From Mangifera indica (Eukaryota; Streptophyta; Magnoliopsida; Sapindales; Anacardiaceae): 64,000 nucleotides of DNA. A program made the translations under genes and the position numbers. Below the pieces are notes generated by a model. That model was not told the DNA's origin. It saw nothing but the letters and a program-made list of their open reading frames with translations, and made no database searches. The DNA lies in NCBI RefSeq assembly GCF_011075055.1, contig NC_058141.1, positions 18,788,031-18,852,030 on the forward strand. Reading direction: 5' to 3'. This document shows, piece after piece, positions 1-12,400 of the stretch; position 1 is the first letter of the stretch, and the number at the start of each line of letters is the position of its first letter.

Positions 1-155
1 ATTTTTAGTTTTTTAAAATATTTTATTAAATAGCAATTTTACCCCTGACAGTAACAATGAAATTTAACAAGCATGTGAGTATTTGAATTTTTGATAATTA
101 ACAAATGGGAAGTTAGATTTGCATTAAACCTTAGGTGGGAAATAGTTATTTGGCC
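1..155. mobile_element. Right end of a Mutator-like MITE cut by the window edge
   Basis: The last 30 bases of this stretch (about 126-155) closely match the right terminus of the complete foldback MITE at 60978-61497; both contain GGTGGGAAATAGT and end in TTTGGCC. The A/T-rich part with a 'tttaccc' motif before it also resembles that element's interior. The left end lies outside the window, so neither the length nor the target duplication can be checked. The orientation is inferred from the better-preserved copy. Confidence 0.55.
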
Positions 156-1597
156 TTAATAATATATTTATTTTGCATTGACCTAATGGGCTTATGTTTA
201 GCACTAATCAAACCATAAATAGAAATTTGAAAATTCAAACGTACACAACGGTTGAAAATGCAAATATTCCTTCCATTTATCAGTAGGTAAATTTCAATTC
301 CATGTCTTTGAAAGTTATATAAAGGAGATGCATTTTTTCGTCATTTTATACTATTTCAGATTCCATTCGTTACTGCTACAAACTTTATGATTGCGTGAAT
401 TTATAAATTAGCTATTGTTTCTCTACGTTGCCTATGATTTCTTGGAACTTTATAACTCAGGAAATAGTAACGCTTATAGAAATTACACTCTAAAATCAAA
501 CTTTCCCAAGTAATTTTGATGGACTTAGAAAGTAATAAGGCTGCTTGTCTTTGGAAAATATTTCATCCCATAAAAAAATTACCTTTATATTAATTCTTTT
601 TCTGCCTATTACAATTCATGGTGTAAGCCTAAGCCCACTTATGTTCCTGATTGTTCACTTTATGGGTCAGGCTACAAGTGCTTACGAACTAAAAAGCCCA
701 TTGTCCTCATTAAAGCCGTAAGATTGGATTTGGTACCCGTTGAAAAGTAAACACAGTAACGGGCAAATAATAAAAAGTCCAATGTTTCTAATAATAGAAA
801 AATTATTTATATCCACCTTAAATGAGAAATTTAATAGAAGGGTACGTTGAGATACACTGTGCATGAGAAATAATAATAAAATATTATTGTTTTTATTATT
901 AATAAATTAATTAAAATAATATAAATAATAAAAAGTAGATTAATAAAATAATTTTTTTTACGATCAACCAAACAATGTTAAAAAGGTAGCGTGTGAAACT
1001 TGGATTAGAATGTTATTACCTTTTACTAGGTTCCAAACGTGGGTGGTCCACAGGGGCATGGGTAAACCAGTAATTTTACTGATTGATCCATTCCCCATAT
1101 TATGAGGACTGAATTAGATTGACGCCCAATTAAAAGACATGCCATAAATCATGCATGACGGCGTGAGGAAGCAAGCCATTTAGGTTTCCGTTATTGCAAA
1201 ACATACAAAAGCAGCAGCAAAAGCTCAGTCACGTGAGGATTTGTAGTTGGTGTCAACAACCATCATCACCTACCTGACACCTTTCCATTTGCATGACCTT
1301 TCGTAAATCCCATGCTTCCAACGCCAATAATGATATATTTTTAAGTCTAAGTGGACATATTTTTGCTTTGTTTTTATCCGGTAACAAGTGGGATTCACCA
1401 AATTATAGTCATTGCAAACACGTCATAAAAAATAAAATAATAATTTATTATATACTAATAAATCAATTATAAATTCAATTGTTTATATAAAAATATATAC
1501 CCAAAGGATTGCTCCTATACTTTTGATGACTTTAAGATGAAATTGATTAAGGGTTCATGGATACATTCGCGAGTAGGGTACGTACTCAAAGTGTTTG

Positions 1598-1598
<1 letters not shown>
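156..1598. other. Intergenic DNA upstream of the ADNT1-type gene
   Basis: I see no convincing gene here; the short open frames lack codon structure or splice partners. The region is very A/T rich (notably 880-960 and 1420-1500). A G-box core CACGTG lies at 1230-1235, which may belong to the promoter of the carrier gene, although it is about 670 bp from the start codon. Confidence 0.6.

Positions 1599-1657
<59 letters not shown>
1599..1657. repeat. (TA)n microsatellite, about 29 units
   Basis: An uninterrupted TA dinucleotide run about 250 bp upstream of the ADNT1-type start codon, followed by a short TATG/TGTA transition. It lies in the probable promoter or 5' leader. Reading through it gives an artificial Tyr-Ile repeat that should not be taken as coding. 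Confidence 0.95.
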
Positions 1658-1666
<9 letters not shown>

Positions 1667-1902
1667 CACACGAAGGCATGTTCATCATCTAACGCCGTCG
1701 GATTCATACAATTATACACGTACACTTTCTCCTTCAGTTCTCAAAAGTCGTCACCAACGCCACTAACAACCACTGGCAAAGAGAGAAAAATGTCAAGTAT
1801 TGCTGCCTAATATTGGAGATCCTACCTGACCGATCGTCTCAAAACCTTAAATCCTTCTCTCAGAGAACACAATTGCTCGTTGACTAAGGTTTGGAATTAT
1901 TA

Positions 1903-4900
1903 ATGGCTTCTGAGGATGTAAAGGCCAGCGAATCGGCTGTGTCGACGATTGTGAATCTTGTGGAGGAGGCGAAGCTTGCTAGAGAAGGCGTTAAAGCACC
2001 AAGCTATGCTATTCAAAGTATCTGCAAATCTCTTATCGCTGGAGGATTCGCCGGCGGAGTGTGAGTTCCATTTTCTATTGTGAGTTTAATGGCGTGTCTT
2101 ATCTAGTCTGGAATGGCAAATTTTAAACTGGTGAAAATTAAATTAAATATTGCAATCTTATGCACTATTTGATATTGCATTTTGCATGAGTGTTGTGAAT
2201 TCATTGCCGCTCTGTTATTTTCTTGGACGAAGTTATTTTTACAATGTTCTTCCGATTACTTTATGACTTTATTGATTCTCTGTTTATTTGTTTAAGAAGT
2301 TTCAACTACAAGGTTTATCATATCGTTTTTTAATTTGTTCCTGTGAAATATTATGTGAAAATTTTCATTCTTTAACAGTCAGTAGTTTGAGAATTTCCTG
2401 ATAGGAAATACCTCGACCCCAAGCCTCTTCAATCCCGTGAATTTGATCCCAAGATTGTTTGTACAACCACAGAGATATAATCGATTAAACTAGGTGTTAC
2501 ACACAACTTATCTTAAAACGATTTTCATTTAGATCAGAATTTAAGTGCGTCCTGAAAACAGATAATAGTGAATTCTGTTGAAAAATAATTTCTTGCTTCA
2601 CAATTTTTCAGCTTTTTAGCTTGCTACCATCTCTTTAGTTACGAGGGACAATCTAAACTTCATAGTAGAGTAATGTACAGTGCAGCACTTTGATCAAGAG
2701 AGGAGCATTAAGTTGTCTCCCCACAAAGCTATGCTTCTCTACTTATTAGAATTACAGTTTTTGATCCAGTGTGGTGGTTTACTCATACAAATATAATATA
2801 GGTTTCATCTCCTCGAAAGCAGAATGCAAAAGCAATATTAGGTTATGCATCTTTTATTGTTTATTCTTGCTAAAGTATTACTGTGTTGTATCTTGACCAA
2901 GCTGAGTCTTTTGCATGTTAATGCAGATCTCGCACAGCTGTTGCACCATTGGAACGAATGAAAATATTGCTACAGGTTGGTTCTCTCAGTCTGCACTTGA
3001 TGTGTATGATTAAGCTCTTGAACACACTCATATTGAATCCATAGTATGATGCAGGTTCAGAACCCCCACAGTATAAAATACAATGGAACAGTTCAGGGGT
3101 TGAAATATATATGGAGAACTGAGGGATTTCGTGGACTCTTTAAAGGCAATGGTACTAACTGCGCTCGAATTGTTCCGAACTCAGCTGTCAAGTTCTTTAG
3201 CTACGAGCAAGCTTCTAAGTATGATTCTTTACAACTCTTGCTTCATTTGTTCTGTTGATTCGAGTTATCAAAATGACTCTGAAAGGGTGAACATGTATGC
3301 GAAGGTAATGTGGTTGTAGTCTCTTCACAGTGCTAAGCTTGCATGAATCCATCAGAGGCAGGTAGTAAATGATTGATTATTCCAGCTGATATGTGCATTG
3401 TTTACTGAACTGTAACTTCGACAATTCTAGACAAAAGCAGTAATTTTAAAATGAGGTTCAAATTATATTTAACTACATAATTAAGTCTTACAGTGTCTTT
3501 TTCTTATATTCAGCTTTGTTGAGGAAAAGATTTCTAATACCTGTTGCAAGCATTTAAACATGCAGCCTATCGCATAGTTTTAGGGAGGGCAATTTTTGTG
3601 CTTTAAGTCCCTTGCTATATTCATTCTTATTCAATATTTGGATTATGAAGTTTTCAGAAAAAGTTTTCTATCACTATTTATTGATTAGGTTTTCCTTTTG
3701 CTCATTGGTCCTCTCTATTTTGAACAGGGTAATACTGCATTTGTATCAACAGCGTACTGGGAATGGTAACGCCAACTTTTGTTGTCACTTTCTTTTTCAT
3801 CATGAATACTCCTTTGTGCATTGCAAGACTTGATGAGACTGAACATCATACCTTGATTATTGCCATGGGATGATATTTGCAAAATACATAGCATATTTTC
3901 ATGTTTATACACAACATACTTAGGGCTTGTAGGGATATGAAGCTTATATCTTTTTCCTTTTTAATTTTTGCAGAAGATGCTGAACTCACTCCTTTACTAC
4001 GCCTTGGAGCTGGAGCATGTGCTGGAATAATTGCCATGTCTGCTACTTATCCCATGGATATGGTACGAGGAAGATTAACTGTGCAGGTACTGTCTTTAAA
4101 CCATTTGATTAAATTGCAAATTGTTCTCTAATTAAGTTTCTGAGACACCTATTTTTTGGTTTAATCTCCTTTGTATCCTCCTTTTAAGAAGGATTATTTT
4201 TTTTTCCGGATTTTTGCTGTGAATCTTTTCATTTTGGAAGAACTTATTAACACTTATTTTATAAAAAGACTTCATTTTACTCTATGTGCTTCTTAAAGCT
4301 TTTTTTGATTTATTCTTTTCCTTTTTTCTCCCATTTGTATTCTGTTTCCAGACAGATAAGTCTCCTTATCAATACAGGGGAATGTTCCATGCTCTGTCAA
4401 CTGTGCTTCGTGAAGAAGGTCCACGGGCTTTGTACAAGGGCTGGCTTCCTTCTGTAATTGGTGTTGTAAGTACTATATTCCTATTCTTTATTATTATTGA
4501 GTTGGGAAGTCTTTCAAGACGTTTCCTTTCTTTGTTATACATGGGTCTTATACTATTATTTATGTTTGCAGATTCCATATGCGGGTCTCAACTTTGCTGT
4601 GTATGAATCTCTCAAGGATTGGTTAATCAAAGCTAAGCCTTTTGGACTAGTTGAAGATTCTGAGTTGAGTGTAATGACAAGACTTACTTGTGGGGCAATT
4701 GCTGGAACTTTTGGCCAAACAGTTGCTTACCCTCTTGATGTCGTTCGTCGAAGAATGCAGATGGTGGGATGGAAGGAAGCTTCCTCAGTTGTCACTGGTG
4801 ATGGGAGGAGCAAGGCCACTCTAGAATATAATGGCATGATTGATGCGTTCCGGAAAATTGTTCGGCATGAGGGTTTTGGTGCATTATACAAGGGTTTGGT

Positions 4901-5215
4901 TCCTAATTCCGTCAAGGTCAGTCTAGTATCATCACATCTTTTCCATTTTGAAATCAAGTTAATCTACTATACAAAAGAAAGAGTTGCTTTAGTCAGATGG
5001 CTAAACGGCATTGATCGTTATTTCTATAATGGAGTTTTTAAAACGATTTCAAGCTGGTTGTTTTTATTGCATTTGTAAAAGTTTGACTTGATAGACATGA
5101 TTTCATGTTGGTGCCATATTTTCCTGTTCAGGTTGTTCCATCAATAGCCATTGCATTTGTGACGTATGAGATGGTGAAGGACGTTTTAGGAGTTGAGATA
5201 AGAATATCAGACTGA
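1903..5215 (+). CDS. ADNT1: Mitochondrial adenine nucleotide transporter, ADNT1-like
   Basis: A mitochondrial carrier (SLC25) family protein of 354 codons, close to the length I know for Arabidopsis ADNT1. Exons: 1903-2060, 2927-2975, 3055-3218, 3728-3765, 3974-4086, 4352-4465, 4572-4916, 5132-5215. All introns are GT-AG and the frame closes. The three carrier repeats each show the Px(D/E)xx(R/K) signature: PLERMK (repeat 1), PMDMVRGR (repeat 2) and PLDVVRRR (repeat 3), followed by FRGLFKGN, ALYKGW and ALYKGL type motifs. The start is the first in-frame ATG, giving an acidic N-terminus (MASEDVKASES). By family knowledge ADNT1 exchanges cytosolic AMP/ADP for matrix ATP across the inner membrane, mainly in heterotrophic tissue. 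Assignment to ADNT1 rather than another ATP/AMP or CoA carrier rests on the overall repeat sequence; carrier identity is certain. Confidence 0.93.
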
Positions 5216-6166
5216 AGTATGTGCAACTCTGATATCTGTTCTATAAGGGTGCTATTTTTGTAGGCAAGGGGATATAGAGAAGGTGTAGGGATAATTTCTT
5301 GCCATCATCTTGAATAAGCTTAGATCAACGTCGGAGCCTTTTTTTATAGATTGCTTTTATTTCCTATTGTTATTTCTCTAGGAACATTATGTACCTCTCA
5401 GTTTCTCATTTATATGCCGTGTTAATAAAGTTATGGTGAAGGAACATGCGAGAAATGCATATGCCAATTTCTCAATACCAATTGAGAGCTCAATGAATTG
5501 ATCATTTATGATTCCTTTGAGTGATGACTCTCTTGTTTTAAACAACTGAACATGAATGCAAGTATTAACATAAATTTGAGGCGAAGAACTCGTGGACTCG
5601 AGATAAAACACCTAAATATTTGGCATCCCTTTATCTATGATAATGAACCATTCTCAATTTGAAATGAGTTGACCACTTGCATTTGGTTTTGGGATAATTT
5701 TGCGCCTTGTAATTTCTAAGAGAAGGTAGCCAGTGGCAGCTCTGACTATGTAAGATGAACTCCTTAAGGTACCGGCTTTCGTTCTCAATATTAAGTTTCA
5801 AGTTTTGCTTTCTGTAAATGTGGTATTGGTCTGTTTTGGGGAAGCATCTCTTGATGTTTGAGGGTCTTTAATTCATTTTTCTCTCTAAAAAATTTGGTAA
5901 TAACTTGTAGAAAATGAATCAGAACGAGAAATTTTAATCCAAGAAAAATATCATTATATGTATATATACACACTAATATAATGATGGACGGTTTGTTTCC
6001 CTTTTTCCAGAGAACACGAAATGATCATCCCATGGACCCATATATATATATATATGGTGTTCATTCATTCATTTATCTATTAAGGGAAGCCTTCTGTGCA
6101 GGCTTTTCTTGATGTCGTCAGTGCCCCTGGAGTATACATTTCTCTGCCGGCCGAGCTGCTTCTTGT
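5216..6166. other. 3' UTR of the carrier gene and intergenic DNA
   Basis: The first 200-250 bases are probably the 3' UTR of the ADNT1-type gene (T-rich, with an AATAAA-like 'taataaag' at 5422-5429). The rest is A/T-rich with a short TA run near 6040-6054. No gene is supported. Confidence 0.5.
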
Positions 6167-6760
6167 CTACATTCTTTTGCAATGCCTGGACGCAATAAAA
6201 ACTTATGCCTTATAATAGAATTTCTTTACATATTCACTTTTCATTTGACAGAATAGAATATGTTGTAAAATGGATGTGAGGTGATAATAGAAATTATTAC
6301 CGTATGTCCTTGATAGGCTGAAACCTGGGTGGTGGTCGTTGTCCCTCAAATTTGACTTTATGTCTGTCCTTTCTTTTAGTGTCTAATCTAGCTTCATTTT
6401 CTCTTACAATTTTTTCCCTTTCCTCAACAAAACTTAAGGAATCATCGTTGGAGGTAGAATTTAATGAAAGAAGCACCATAATAAGGTTTAATTCAAATAG
6501 AGCAGATGCGTCCGGTTGCTGTGAATGATCGTTCTCTTCTATTATAGCTTCATGTATCGATTCTTCAACTTGTTCCGTCATTTCTGGAATTGCCCGCCTG
6601 TATTCTGAAAAACTGAAGCAGATAAATAAGGACGACAAAATCACAAAGCATTAACAATTTTCCCTCTTCAATTCTGTGTTGAATACAGTCGTACCTAAGA
6701 AGTCATTTAGAAATGGGCTTGCTGAAGTGACTGGAAGTATGCTTGAGAAAATACATATAG
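6167..6760 (-). pseudogene. Spliced 3' tail of an unrecognised gene, probably truncated
   Basis: Three pieces on the minus strand join with correct splice sites and phases: 6695-6760 (66 nt), 6301-6604 (304 nt) and 6167-6185, ending in TAG at 6167-6169. The joined frame stays open for about 129 codons. It is acidic in the middle (EEREKIVRENEARLDTK) and has a proline-rich stretch (RPPPRFQPIKDIR) near the end. I do not recognise the family. The first piece starts in mid-codon after an acceptor (CTACACAG), so an upstream exon is required; none with the right phase and coding character is visible between 6761 and the SPA gene. I read this as the remnant of a truncated gene. The alternative is a real gene whose 5' exons lie far upstream, which the nearby SPA promoter makes unlikely. 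Confidence 0.5.
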
Positions 6761-9485
6761 CTGTGTAGATGGATTTACAACCTTGGCATGCAAGCAAGCA
6801 GTTTAACTTTTTCTGTTGAATTTATTTATATACAATATTTTTGGTTTGAACAGGCAGCCAATGTTGGCTGAAGACATATGGAGAAAGTGGAGAGACTTAT
6901 AGGCCAATCACAACCTACTTTGGTAGTGGACCGATCGTAGTCGTACCGCCAATTAAACACCGTCTTTTGTGTAAAATTGGAGTAATGTTATATATACTTA
7001 TTTTTTTTACACAATTCATATATACAGTAATATGTCATCATGTAATTAGGTGATTTTAAAATATGTGTTATTATATAATAAAAAAGTATCTAATCATATG
7101 ATAATACTTTATCTATATATAAAAATTATGTATAAAAAATAGGTACATATAGTTTTATTGGTAAAATTCAGGCTTCCCTTTAATTTAGTTTTCAAATACA
7201 ATATATGGGTGGGCATTGGCCATTTGACTGGACTCTTCTCTAACCCTTATATTATATTGACGGACTATGACACAGCCCAAGTAGGAGCCCCAAGACTTTT
7301 CATTACTAAATGACTACTGTTGGATCATCAATTGGCCCGTTTTAGATTCTAAATTGGCCCAATGACTATGTCCCTCCCCCACCCAAAGGTTTGTTGAAAT
7401 GACTTAAATTTCATAAAGTCAAATTCTTGTCCATAATTCATTTTCGTTAGTAAATTCAATTAAGTAAAAGAGCAAAATAATTATTTTACATAGATTTTTC
7501 TGTTTTATTACTTTTTTTAAAATGACGCATGTTTGGGGTGAAATGCAAATTTTGAAAATATTAGGGTTTCAATGATTTTTTTGTATGTTTTTAGAAATTA
7601 AAAAAAAAAATTGAAATGTTTTAAAATTTTTTTATAATTATAATATGTTTTTGGATAATTTTAAACATAATAATTACACTTTACGTTCTTAAAAAAGGGA
7701 ATAAAACACAACAATTTTAACACTGATTATAATTTTAATTTTTTAAAGGTATAATTGATAAAATATTAAACTAATAAATATATATTAATAATTTGATATT
7801 TATATTAATATTAATAATATTTTTATAATTTTAATTAAAAAAATCACTCTCAAATAAATCAAATAAAGTTTTGAAGACATAAAATTTTGGTTTTTTTAAA
7901 CTAAAACAATGAGGATATTTCATTTTAACCAACCTTAGGTGGGAAATATGGTTCGGCCTTCTCAGTTTGACAAAAAATAATATACTTTTGAATAATTTCG
8001 TATGAGCATGATGGAGGCCAACCACTCACTTACCTGTCTCATTTAAGGTCACTCAACCTTCTTAAAGAGCTTACCACCTGCCCACTCCCATTTGGGTAAT
8101 CCTCAATTTCAAGTTACCCAAATTTCTTGGATAATAAATGCCCCTTCTGTTGGACATAATTACGAAATTACTTACGATCAGCCAATCCGCTGCTTCTATT
8201 TTGAAGAGGTATTGTCACGTGCTACCGTGACCAACCACCATAACTTCATTAGATTAACGGCTAAGATTTGAAGAAACCCACCTTCTAAAAAAGGAGTTAC
8301 ATAGACTCGATAATCGTGTCCTAAGTACGTATGATGTAGGGCCCCCTCTGTCTAGCTCTAATAACAGCCAAGGAAAACAAACCTTGTGGGTCCGCGTCTG
8401 TTATGGCCTTAGAATCACCACGTGGAACGTCCCTTTGTCGTTGATGGAAAACACTACTCTGCTGAGCGACACCAGCTGCCACTTTAATTTGGTACCCAAT
8501 CTTTGATTTAACGGTGCAATGCAATCTATGGATGCTGCCTCAGCCGGCCCTCGGTATATGGAGAGACAAAACAGCGTCGTTTTATTAAAAAAAAAAAAAG
8601 CATTGAAGTAGGTTTTTGGCTGCTTTTATTATTTATTATTTTATTTTTTCGAAACAGATCTGGTGGTGGTGAAGGGGTCTGGGGGAGGGTTTGTGGATAT
8701 TAATTTTAAAGAAAATTTAAAAGTAATATTGAGCAAGACAAAGAGCGCAGAGTTTCGAATTAAAAATATCTAATTGATGCTCGATAAGACATTCTTTATT
8801 GTTAATATATATGGATACTGTTTGGTGGTTGTGGAAAGTGGAGAACATATTATTTTTTGCCATTTCTGGAAATTCTGTGGCCTCTCCTTTTTTCCCGCTT
8901 TAAGTTGGTTTGGCCAATTATAATTTGTCTTATTGGGACTTTTTTAATTCTCTGCTATTTCGTTCTATGGTAATCATTTCAATTTTCAATTTTGTCGATG
9001 TTTTTACTTCTGCTTATTTAGTGGCCTTGATCATTGCAAGAGTCTTGGCATAAGTTACGTTTTCTTACTTGTGGCTGTCTGTGTGTTTTCTTCTTAATTT
9101 GAGTTTTAATCCTGTTTTGTATTTTGTTTCTGTTTTTCCGTTGCTTATAGATTCATACATCTTCATTTCAGTTAAACTGATTTCAGTTGACTGCTTGTTG
9201 AGCATATGATCGTTAGCTTATTTTTCAATTTTTAATCTGAATTTAGCGCACTTGAATGAAGAGCCTTTGATGTATGTTGGGGATTTAGCGAAATTATGAA
9301 GGTACTGTTATATGACTATATACATATTTCCCATGAGCACGCGGCAGTTATGGTAGATGATTGGTTTTTGGCATACTTTTGTATTTAGTTTTTGTGTATA
9401 TCAGTAATTCTTTGTATTTTGGACTGGGCAGACCACCCGTGCTGCAAATTAAACTAGTTGGTTGAATGAGGCTTGTTTGGATGAA
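6761..9485. other. Intergenic DNA, promoter and 5' leader region of the SPA gene
   Basis: 7000-7850 is extremely A/T rich with no coding signal. Bases 7932-7958 (CCTTAGGTGGGAAATATGG through TTCGGCC) resemble the right terminus of the MITE family also seen at 126-155 and 61468-61497; a matching left end was not found. Two G-box cores lie at 8216-8221 and 8419-8424. From about 8560 to 9485 there is probably a non-coding first exon and leader intron, since a CAG acceptor (GGGCAG, ending 9431) precedes the coding exon; the exact leader structure is not certain. Confidence 0.5.
8216..8424. promoter_or_regulatory. Two G-box cores (CACGTG) upstream of the SPA gene
   Basis: CACGTG occurs at 8216-8221 (context TGTCACGTGC) and 8419-8424 (context CACCACGTGGAA). 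G-boxes are bound by bZIP and bHLH factors such as HY5 and PIFs, and some SPA genes are light-regulated. Use here as light-response elements is inferred only from position, more than 1 kb upstream of the coding start. Confidence 0.4.
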
Positions 9486-12400
9486 ATGGACCAAGTTGGG
9501 GATGAAGTGTCTGCAAGTGATATAAATGGGAATGCTAAACTTAAAAGAATAGAAGGCAATCTTTCCTTAAAATTAGAGGGTCATAATATGTTAGAATCAC
9601 CAATAATTTGTGCATCTGTTAGTGAAGGTTGGCCAGAGAGCTCAATCCATAATTTTACCAATGCCACAGAGGCCTCTTTGTCTGGATCTGAACCCCCTTG
9701 CAGTAGCCTTCGTTCTTTGAATAACAGGCTTGCAGTGGTTGAAGACTTGACGGTGGGAAATCATATGACAAGGGATTCAGATATAGTTAGTAGCCCAAAC
9801 AGTTCAGGGCAGGGCCAGTGGCAACAACTACAACTTTTAGCAAGTGTGTCTGAATTTAAGGGTTTGCATAGAGATTCTATGTCCCAAGAGAAAGGTCGAG
9901 TAACGTTAAGAGTCAAAGAGCAGTTTATGAAAATTTCTTCTGATATACAAAGCCCTAATTATTTGTCAAGAAAGCAAATTGACAAAGTGCCAGAGGAAGT
10001 TTCTCCATATTTAAGGGCAAGGGAAAACATGATCGTCTCAAGCAAGACAGCACCATTTGGAAATACACAATTGAAAACCTTATCAATGAATACACCTGGC
10101 GTTTCACAGTTATTTGTAAAGAAAACTCTCAAGGGAAAGGGGATTACTAGCAGCAACCCTGACACTCAAAGAGACCTTGGCAGTGCAGTTGTGAGGCAGA
10201 ATGATGAAAAACTTGGTTGTCTCTCTTCCAAGGTTGTTTCTGATTCATTGTTTAAATCTTCTACCAGTTATGTCATGATTCCTTCCCATGGGGTTAACAG
10301 GCTTGGTCCTGAATCTTTACATGCTGGCATATGCTTGAGAGAGTGGCTGAGATTGAGGCGTGGGAAAGGAGAGAAGGTTGAAAGTCTGCATATATTTAGG
10401 CAGATTGTGGAGTTAGTGGATTCTGTTCATTCTCAAGGCATTGCTTTGCAAGACTTACAGCCATCCTATTTCTATTTAAGTCCATCAAACGGGGTTATAT
10501 ACACTGGTTCATTTGCCAAGAGAGAATCGAATTCTGTTGTGAATCAGGATTTGGGAAAGAAGAGGCCACTGGAACAAGACACGCTAGTGCACTGTAATTT
10601 AGCTGTGAAGCAGCAAAAGCTCAATGATGACATGAAATCTGTTACACACCAGAGCCATTTCTTCTCCAGTAGTAGTTCTAGGACTAAGAAATTGAATGAG
10701 ACTGATTTTAGTGTAAATGATAAACAGGTTTCTGAATATGTTGAACTCCATACTCAAAATGTTCTCACCTACCCAAGTATGTTGTCTACAAAGGATCAGC
10801 AGTCTTTTCCTGCAATTGCTCAGCTGGAAGAGAAGTGGTATATTAGTCCAGAGGAGCTCAATGATGCAGGTTGCACGTTTAGGTCTAATATCTATGGCCT
10901 TGGTGTTCTTCTTTTTGAGGTGAGGGGACATATTTGTTGGATTGTTCATTCAAATATATTTGTATTTTGAGATTAATCCCATAGGCCTCGTTTCTTGATA
11001 TGTTATCTGTTTTTTTTTTTTTTTTTCACTTTGTTTAAATCCATGTCATATATATATATGCTTGGTTATTAGAGTATGAAAGATGGAAACCCCAATATTC
11101 CTCAAGTCATCTAGGCCTCAATATGCAATTAGTTGGATAACTAAACTTTGAAAACCAGACTGAACTTGAAATTGGTTTTAGTCAGTCGCATGTGGGATAT
11201 TTTAACATGTATTTGCTTTTTTAATGTTCTTGTTCAGAATTTTATCTGATCTATCTTGTTTAGATACACCAATCGTTTTGTTCTTGATGTTCCAATTTGA
11301 GCAATGCAATCTACTTTTCTCAACATGCATCTGAAAAGGTTTTCTACCACAACTGAATGGGCATCAATGACTGTCACTTCACTCAGTTCACATTTAGATT
11401 ATTTAGTTCTTTACTATTGTTCTCTGTTAATCTTTACTTACACTCCATGATTTTAGTATGAAATGCCTACCTTTTAAACTAATTTGAGCCATTTCTGTCA
11501 GTTGCTGTGCTATTTTGAATCAGCGGAGGTGCAGTCTGCTGCGATGTTGAATTTGCACCATCGAATTCTCCCACCAAAATTTCTTTATGAAAATTCAAAG
11601 GAGGCTGGCTTTTGTCTTTGGCTTCTTCATCCTGAACCCTTGTCTCGTCCAACAACTAGGTATATTGTATCAAACAATATATGTATCTCTTAAGTATATA
11701 CTATATAAACTTATATGAATGTCATAGTTATTACTAAGTTCAATCTCAATGCTTCCAAAATAACTAGAAGATTGGCATATACCATGTCTATATGAAACTA
11801 TGTAATGATCTGTGTAGGCTATGGATACACTTTCATTACATGGATTGGCATATACTGCATTGATTTGCAAGAATGTAATGATTTGTGTAGGCTATGGAAA
11901 CACTTCATTAGATGTGTATCTCTTAAGTATGTAGTATATAAATTTATATAAATGTCATAGCTATTACTAAGTTCAATCTCAATGCTTCCAACGTTACTAG
12001 AAGATTGACATATACTGTGTCTATATGCATGTAATGATTCTGTGTAGCCTATAATATGCTTTTGTTACATGGATTGGCATATACTGTGTCAATTTGCAAG
12101 AATGTAATGATTTGTGTAAGCTATGTAAACACTTCATTAGATGTGATTTAGTTTCAGGTTGTACCAAGAAATCTGCAAACTTCATTTAAAAATGAAAGCA
12201 TAAAATGGTTGGAAAGGATATGAAGTTTGAGACAATTGTCTCTGTAGCTAGATGAACGGATTATTTGTAGATGAGGATGTATATATATTTGTGTGCTAAC
12301 TGATAAACCAGTAGGTTCTGATATGAGGTGGCTTGGCATATTATAATTAAAATTTCTATCATATGACAAGTATTTTGCATGTGTTTCTTTTTTCTAATAT

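Noticed and set aside
1557..1810. Two overlapping plus-strand open frames coding a Tyr-Ile repeat
   Set aside because: They arise only from reading the (TA)n microsatellite; no conserved flanks.
9959..10165. Minus-strand frames opposite the large SPA exon
   Set aside because: Shadows of the real coding strand; no splice or family support.
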